Positions 5,754 through 6,966 of a DNA stretch of 6,966 bases are shown in pieces. A program made the translations under genes and the position numbers. The stretch spans positions 1-6,966 of the forward strand of contig JAZSFO010000074.1 in assembly GCA_045532255.1 (NCBI GenBank), in the 5' to 3' direction. Origin of the DNA: RGIG8748 sp045532255. Lineage in GTDB: Bacteria; Bacillota; Clostridia; UMGS1810. Below the pieces are notes generated by a model that saw nothing but the letters and a program-made list of their open reading frames with translations, ran no database searches and was not told where the DNA came from. The first letter of the stretch is position 1; every line of letters begins with the position of its first letter.

Positions 5754-5829
5754 TGGAGCTGGTGATGGGACTCGAACCCGCAACCTGCTGATTACAAATC
5801 AGCTGCTCTGCCAATTGAGCTACACCAGC
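5754..5829 (-). tRNA. tRNA-Thr (anticodon UGU)
   Basis: 76 nt including encoded CCA (5754-5756). Acceptor GCTGGTG/CACCAGC is perfect, the D-arm is standard, and the anticodon stem GCTGA/TCAGC has loop TTTGTAA with anticodon TGT at 5794-5796. The T-stem GCGGG/CCCAT is weak: the outer pair is a G-U and the next a C-A mismatch (positions 50/64), while the T-loop TTCGAGT is normal. Probably functional. Confidence 0.95.
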
Positions 5830-5850
5830 ATATTAAATTGTGATTTTAAG

Positions 5851-5926
5851 TGGTGGGAGCTACAGGGCTCGAACCTGTGACCCTCTGCTTGTAAGGCAGA
5901 TGCTCTCCCAGCTGAGCTAAGCTCCC
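5851..5926 (-). tRNA. tRNA-Val (anticodon UAC)
   Basis: 76 nt including encoded CCA (5851-5853). Acceptor GGGAGCT/AGCTCCC, anticodon stem TCTGC/GCAGA with loop CTTACAA and anticodon TAC at 5891-5893, and T-arm ACAGG-TTCGAGC-CCTGT are all perfect. First gene of the operon, 21 nt ahead of tRNA-Thr. Confidence 0.97.
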
Positions 5927-5956
5927 ATGCACTCGTCACTCATCAGCGACTATGAT

Positions 5957-5985
5957 AGTATAACTCTTTTTATTACAAATGTCAA
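5957..5985 (-). promoter_or_regulatory. Consensus promoter of the tRNA operon
   Basis: On the minus strand TTGACA (5980-5985), 17 bases, TATACT (5957-5962). Just upstream is a pure A/T tract with an 11-bp A/T hairpin (arms 5997-6007 and 6014-6024), which could act as an UP element for strong stable-RNA transcription. The predicted leader before tRNA-Val is about 25 nt. Confidence 0.88.
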
Positions 5986-6032
5986 TACCTTTTTTAAAAA
6001 AAATCAAAAAAAATTGATTTTTTTAAATTGAC

Positions 6033-6161
6033 AATTGAAAACGGAAAATTGATAATCAAATAAAATCCAAAATTGGCTTGTAGGGGAGGACTTGCTCCTA
6101 ACGCAAAACGGGACGGCACGCAGACCGTCCCCTATAGATATACTATTTTCAACTTTCCATT
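6033..6161. repeat. MITE-like palindromic insertion
   Basis: Outer inverted repeats at 6040-6055 and 6146-6161 match at 13 of 16 positions. Inside are a second inverted pair TAGGGG (6081-6086)/CCCCTA (6129-6134), a small hairpin GGAG-GACTTG-CTCC (6085-6098), and a strong hairpin GGGACGG (6110-6116)/CCGTCCC (6125-6131). The stretch is non-coding. Its right end touches the first base at which the adjacent protein remnant becomes recognisable, which suggests that it truncated that gene. I recognise the general type from clostridial genomes but cannot name a family. Confidence 0.55.
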
Positions 6162-6508
6162 GAGAGCACAAGAAGTACAGATATCCTTATAGAAGGCGAG
6201 AATTACACTAGCTACGGATATGTAAGTCCCACAGTATATACAAGAGGTAAGTACAGAAAACTTGTAGCTTCATTTAATGAAGACGGTTGGTACAGATATA
6301 ATATTACTGTACCCCAAAGCGGAAAATACAGAGTAGAGCTTCGCTTAAGTAAATCCCCCTTAATGCTTCTGCAACCGCAAGAGATACACAACCATCTGTC
6401 CGTCTTGGAGAGCTTGATTTAACTCAAGGAAGCTACACTCTCGAAATACGCAACACCAAGGCTTGGTGGACATTTGATAATATTAAGCTGATTTATATCG
6501 GGGAATAA
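6162..6508 (+). pseudogene. Remnant of a carbohydrate-binding-module protein (CBM6/35-like), 5' truncated and frameshifted
   Basis: From 6162 one frame reads ESTRSTDILIEGENYTSYGY, later GWYRYNITVPQSGKYRVELR, and stops at 6420-6422. The same domain continues in the -1 frame from about 6362 as NASATARDTQPSVRLGELDL, TQGSYTLEIRNT, WWTFDNIKLIYIGE, stopping at TAA 6506-6508. One base lost near the C run at 6355-6359 explains the break. The pattern, an E-G-E start, W-Y-Y before a V-P-x-S-G-x-Y-R-V strand, and a final W-x-F-D-N-I-x-L, is that of CBM6/35-type beta-sandwich modules at the C-terminus of secreted glycan-active enzymes. There is no start codon or RBS, and a frame stop (6135-6137) lies in the adjacent repeat. 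The parent enzyme is not identifiable. Confidence 0.7.
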
Positions 6509-6524
6509 AAAAACACAAAGACGT

Positions 6525-6557
6525 GTCTCAATAAGTGATTTTTCACTTGATTGAGGC
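6525..6557. repeat. Inverted repeat, possible terminator-like hairpin
   Basis: CTCAATAAGTGA (6527-6538) pairs with TCACTTGATTGAG (6543-6555) over 12 bp with one bulged G and a TTTT loop. No T-run follows on the plus strand. On the minus strand a short ACAC/GTGT hairpin and a T7 tract (6507-6520) follow it. It separates the pseudogene from the promoter at 6583 and may insulate them. Confidence 0.5.
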
Positions 6558-6582
6558 AACGCCCTGCTTTAATGTTTCTTAA

Positions 6583-6611
6583 TTGACGATTTTGTAATTG
6601 TATGGTATAAT
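6583..6611 (+). promoter_or_regulatory. Consensus promoter P1 ahead of the tandem repeat units
   Basis: TTGACG (6583-6588), 17 bases, TATAAT (6606-6611), with TGG directly before the -10 giving an extended -10. No open reading frame with an RBS follows, which suggests a non-coding transcript. Confidence 0.65.
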
Positions 6612-6698
6612 AAATACAAACAATGTTCAAAAGGCACTTGCCTTTTGTTCCAATGTATTTATTGAACCGTTTAAGGAAGCAAGCCGTTGGAGGCTTGC
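6609..6698 (+). ncRNA. Candidate structured RNA, unit 1
   Basis: The outer stem AATAAATACA (6609-6618)/TGTATTTATT (6654-6663) encloses the inner hairpin CAAAAGGC-ACTT-GCCTTTTG (6628-6647). A conserved single strand GAACCGTTTAAGGAA (6664-6678) follows, then GCAAGCC-GTTGGA-GGCTTGC (6679-6698). Comparison with unit 2 shows compensatory changes in two stems. The outer stem overlaps the -10 box, so the pairing may be a DNA structure or belong to a longer transcript. No known RNA family is recognised. Confidence 0.4.
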
Positions 6699-6706
6699 AA
6701 TTATGG

Positions 6707-6712
6707 TATAAT
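6707..6712 (+). promoter_or_regulatory. Extended -10 motif P2 of unit 2
   Basis: TGGTATAAT (6704-6712) repeats the P1 -10 sequence, but no good -35 lies at the right distance; TTGGAG at 6687-6692 is 14 bases away. It could be a weak extended -10 promoter or simply part of the repeat. Confidence 0.35.
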
Positions 6713-6798
6713 AAACACAATCAAAGTTGAAAAGCCTTCAGCTTTTCTTCCTATGTGTTTATTGAACCGTTTAAGGAAGCAAGCTGTTGGAGGCTTGT
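6710..6798 (+). ncRNA. Candidate structured RNA, unit 2
   Basis: The outer stem AATAAACACA (6710-6719)/TGTGTTTATT (6754-6763) has one T-A to C-G exchange relative to unit 1. The inner hairpin GAAAAGC-CTTCA-GCTTTTC (6729-6747) has its first pair changed from C-G to G-C. The conserved linker is identical (6764-6778). The last hairpin GCAAGCT/GGCTTGT (6779-6785/6792-6798) has two pairs changed to G-U, which pair only in plus-strand RNA. Confidence 0.4.
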
Positions 6799-6806
6799 AT
6801 TTATGG

Positions 6807-6812
6807 TATAAT
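6807..6812 (+). promoter_or_regulatory. Extended -10 motif P3 at the head of the second hairpin array
   Basis: The third copy of TGGTATAAT (6804-6812) overlaps the first stem of the array, which begins at 6811. No -35 match at 17 bases. Same uncertainty as P2. Confidence 0.35.
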
Positions 6813-6966
6813 GATTTCATCGAAGATGAAATCATCGATATGAATTCTTTTCAAGAATTCTCGATATGTCATAAATGACTCGATATGTGCTGTCGCACTT
6901 GATATGTCGCTGATGCGACGAGAATTCATAGCATATCGATTTTACAAAAGTAAAAATATCGACAAA
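6811..6966. repeat. Second hairpin array with TCGATAT spacers, running off the window
   Basis: Hairpins: ATGATTTCATC-GAA-GATGAAATCAT (6811-6835), GAATTCTT-TTC-AAGAATTC (6842-6860), GTCAT-AA-ATGAC (6868-6879), GTGC-TGTC-GCAC (6887-6898), GTCGC-TGAT-GCGAC (6906-6919) and TTTTAC-AAAA-GTAAAA (6940-6955). The spacers between them are CGATAT (6836-6841), TCGATAT (6861-6867, 6880-6886) and TTGATAT (6899-6905), then the reverse complement ATATCGA (6933-6939, 6956-6962). As in the first array the spacer flips near the middle. ATGAATTCT (6840-6848) can also pair with AGAATTCAT (6921-6929), enclosing three hairpins. No coding frame. Confidence 0.85.

Larger units (their letters stand above)
6602..6801 (+). 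repeat. Two tandem ~100-nt repeat units, each opening with TATGGTATAAT
   Basis: Unit 1 (6602-6701) and unit 2 (6702-6801) share the opening TATGGTATAATAAA, a block of 24 identical bases (6661-6684 = 6761-6784), and GTTGGAGGCTTG (6686-6697 = 6786-6797). Their hairpin stems differ in sequence but not in pairing. A third copy of the opening motif (6802-6812) begins the second hairpin array. Confidence 0.9.

Noticed and set aside
6340..6365. Programmed -1 frameshift in the carbohydrate-binding-module gene
   Set aside because: No canonical slippery heptamer in the right register, and the gene also lacks its 5' end and start, so decay is simpler.
6687..6878. 63-codon plus-strand ORF over the tandem unit and hairpin array
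   Set aside because: It has no RBS and spans repeat and hairpin sequence with no protein pattern.

Overview
The window looks like chromosome from an anaerobic gut-type Clostridia (Oscillospirales/Lachnospirales-like). The grounds are moderate-to-low GC, AGGAGG ribosome binding sites, a DUF559 gene beside a palindromic interspersed repeat, a TetM-like/NYN fusion of clostridial type, and intergenic DNA packed with short hairpins. The taxonomy is inference; no marker gene fixes it.

Layout. (1) 1-215, minus: N-terminal part of a DUF559 Vsr-like nuclease, cut by the window edge, with a hairpin-rich MITE-like repeat directly upstream (about 222-411). (2) 492-2242, minus: a two-gene operon from one sigma-A promoter (2280-2308), a diacylglycerol glycosyltransferase followed by a translationally coupled HTH/S24 regulator. 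(3) 2372-2821, plus: three tandem cysteine-rich single-span membrane micropeptides, each with its own RBS, behind a promoter that fits the sigma-K consensus. (4) 2823-2865: a 21-bp perfect inverted repeat ending both convergent units. (5) 2858-5389, minus: an 843-residue fusion of a TetM/EF-G-like GTPase with a Rae1/YacP-type NYN ribonuclease, with a promoter at 5412-5440. (6) 5467-5633: an array of seven hairpins separated by a constant 7-nt spacer that flips orientation midway. (7) 5636-5985, minus: a tRNA operon Val(UAC)-Thr(UGU)-Tyr(GUA) with a consensus promoter and a palindromic terminator. (8) 6033-6508: a MITE-like palindrome abutting a frameshifted carbohydrate-binding-module remnant. 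(9) 6583-6966, plus: a consensus promoter, two tandem ~100-nt units with compensatory base changes (candidate structured RNA), then a second hairpin array running off the window.

How it fits together. The glycosyltransferase/regulator pair points to membrane glycolipid synthesis under local control. The GTPase-NYN fusion predicts a ribosome-bound factor that could cut mRNA in the A site, the activity known for free-standing Rae1. The micropeptides look like sporulation or envelope peptides. The right 1.5 kb holds no intact protein gene and is dominated by hairpin-forming elements, many with C(GAA)G triloops.
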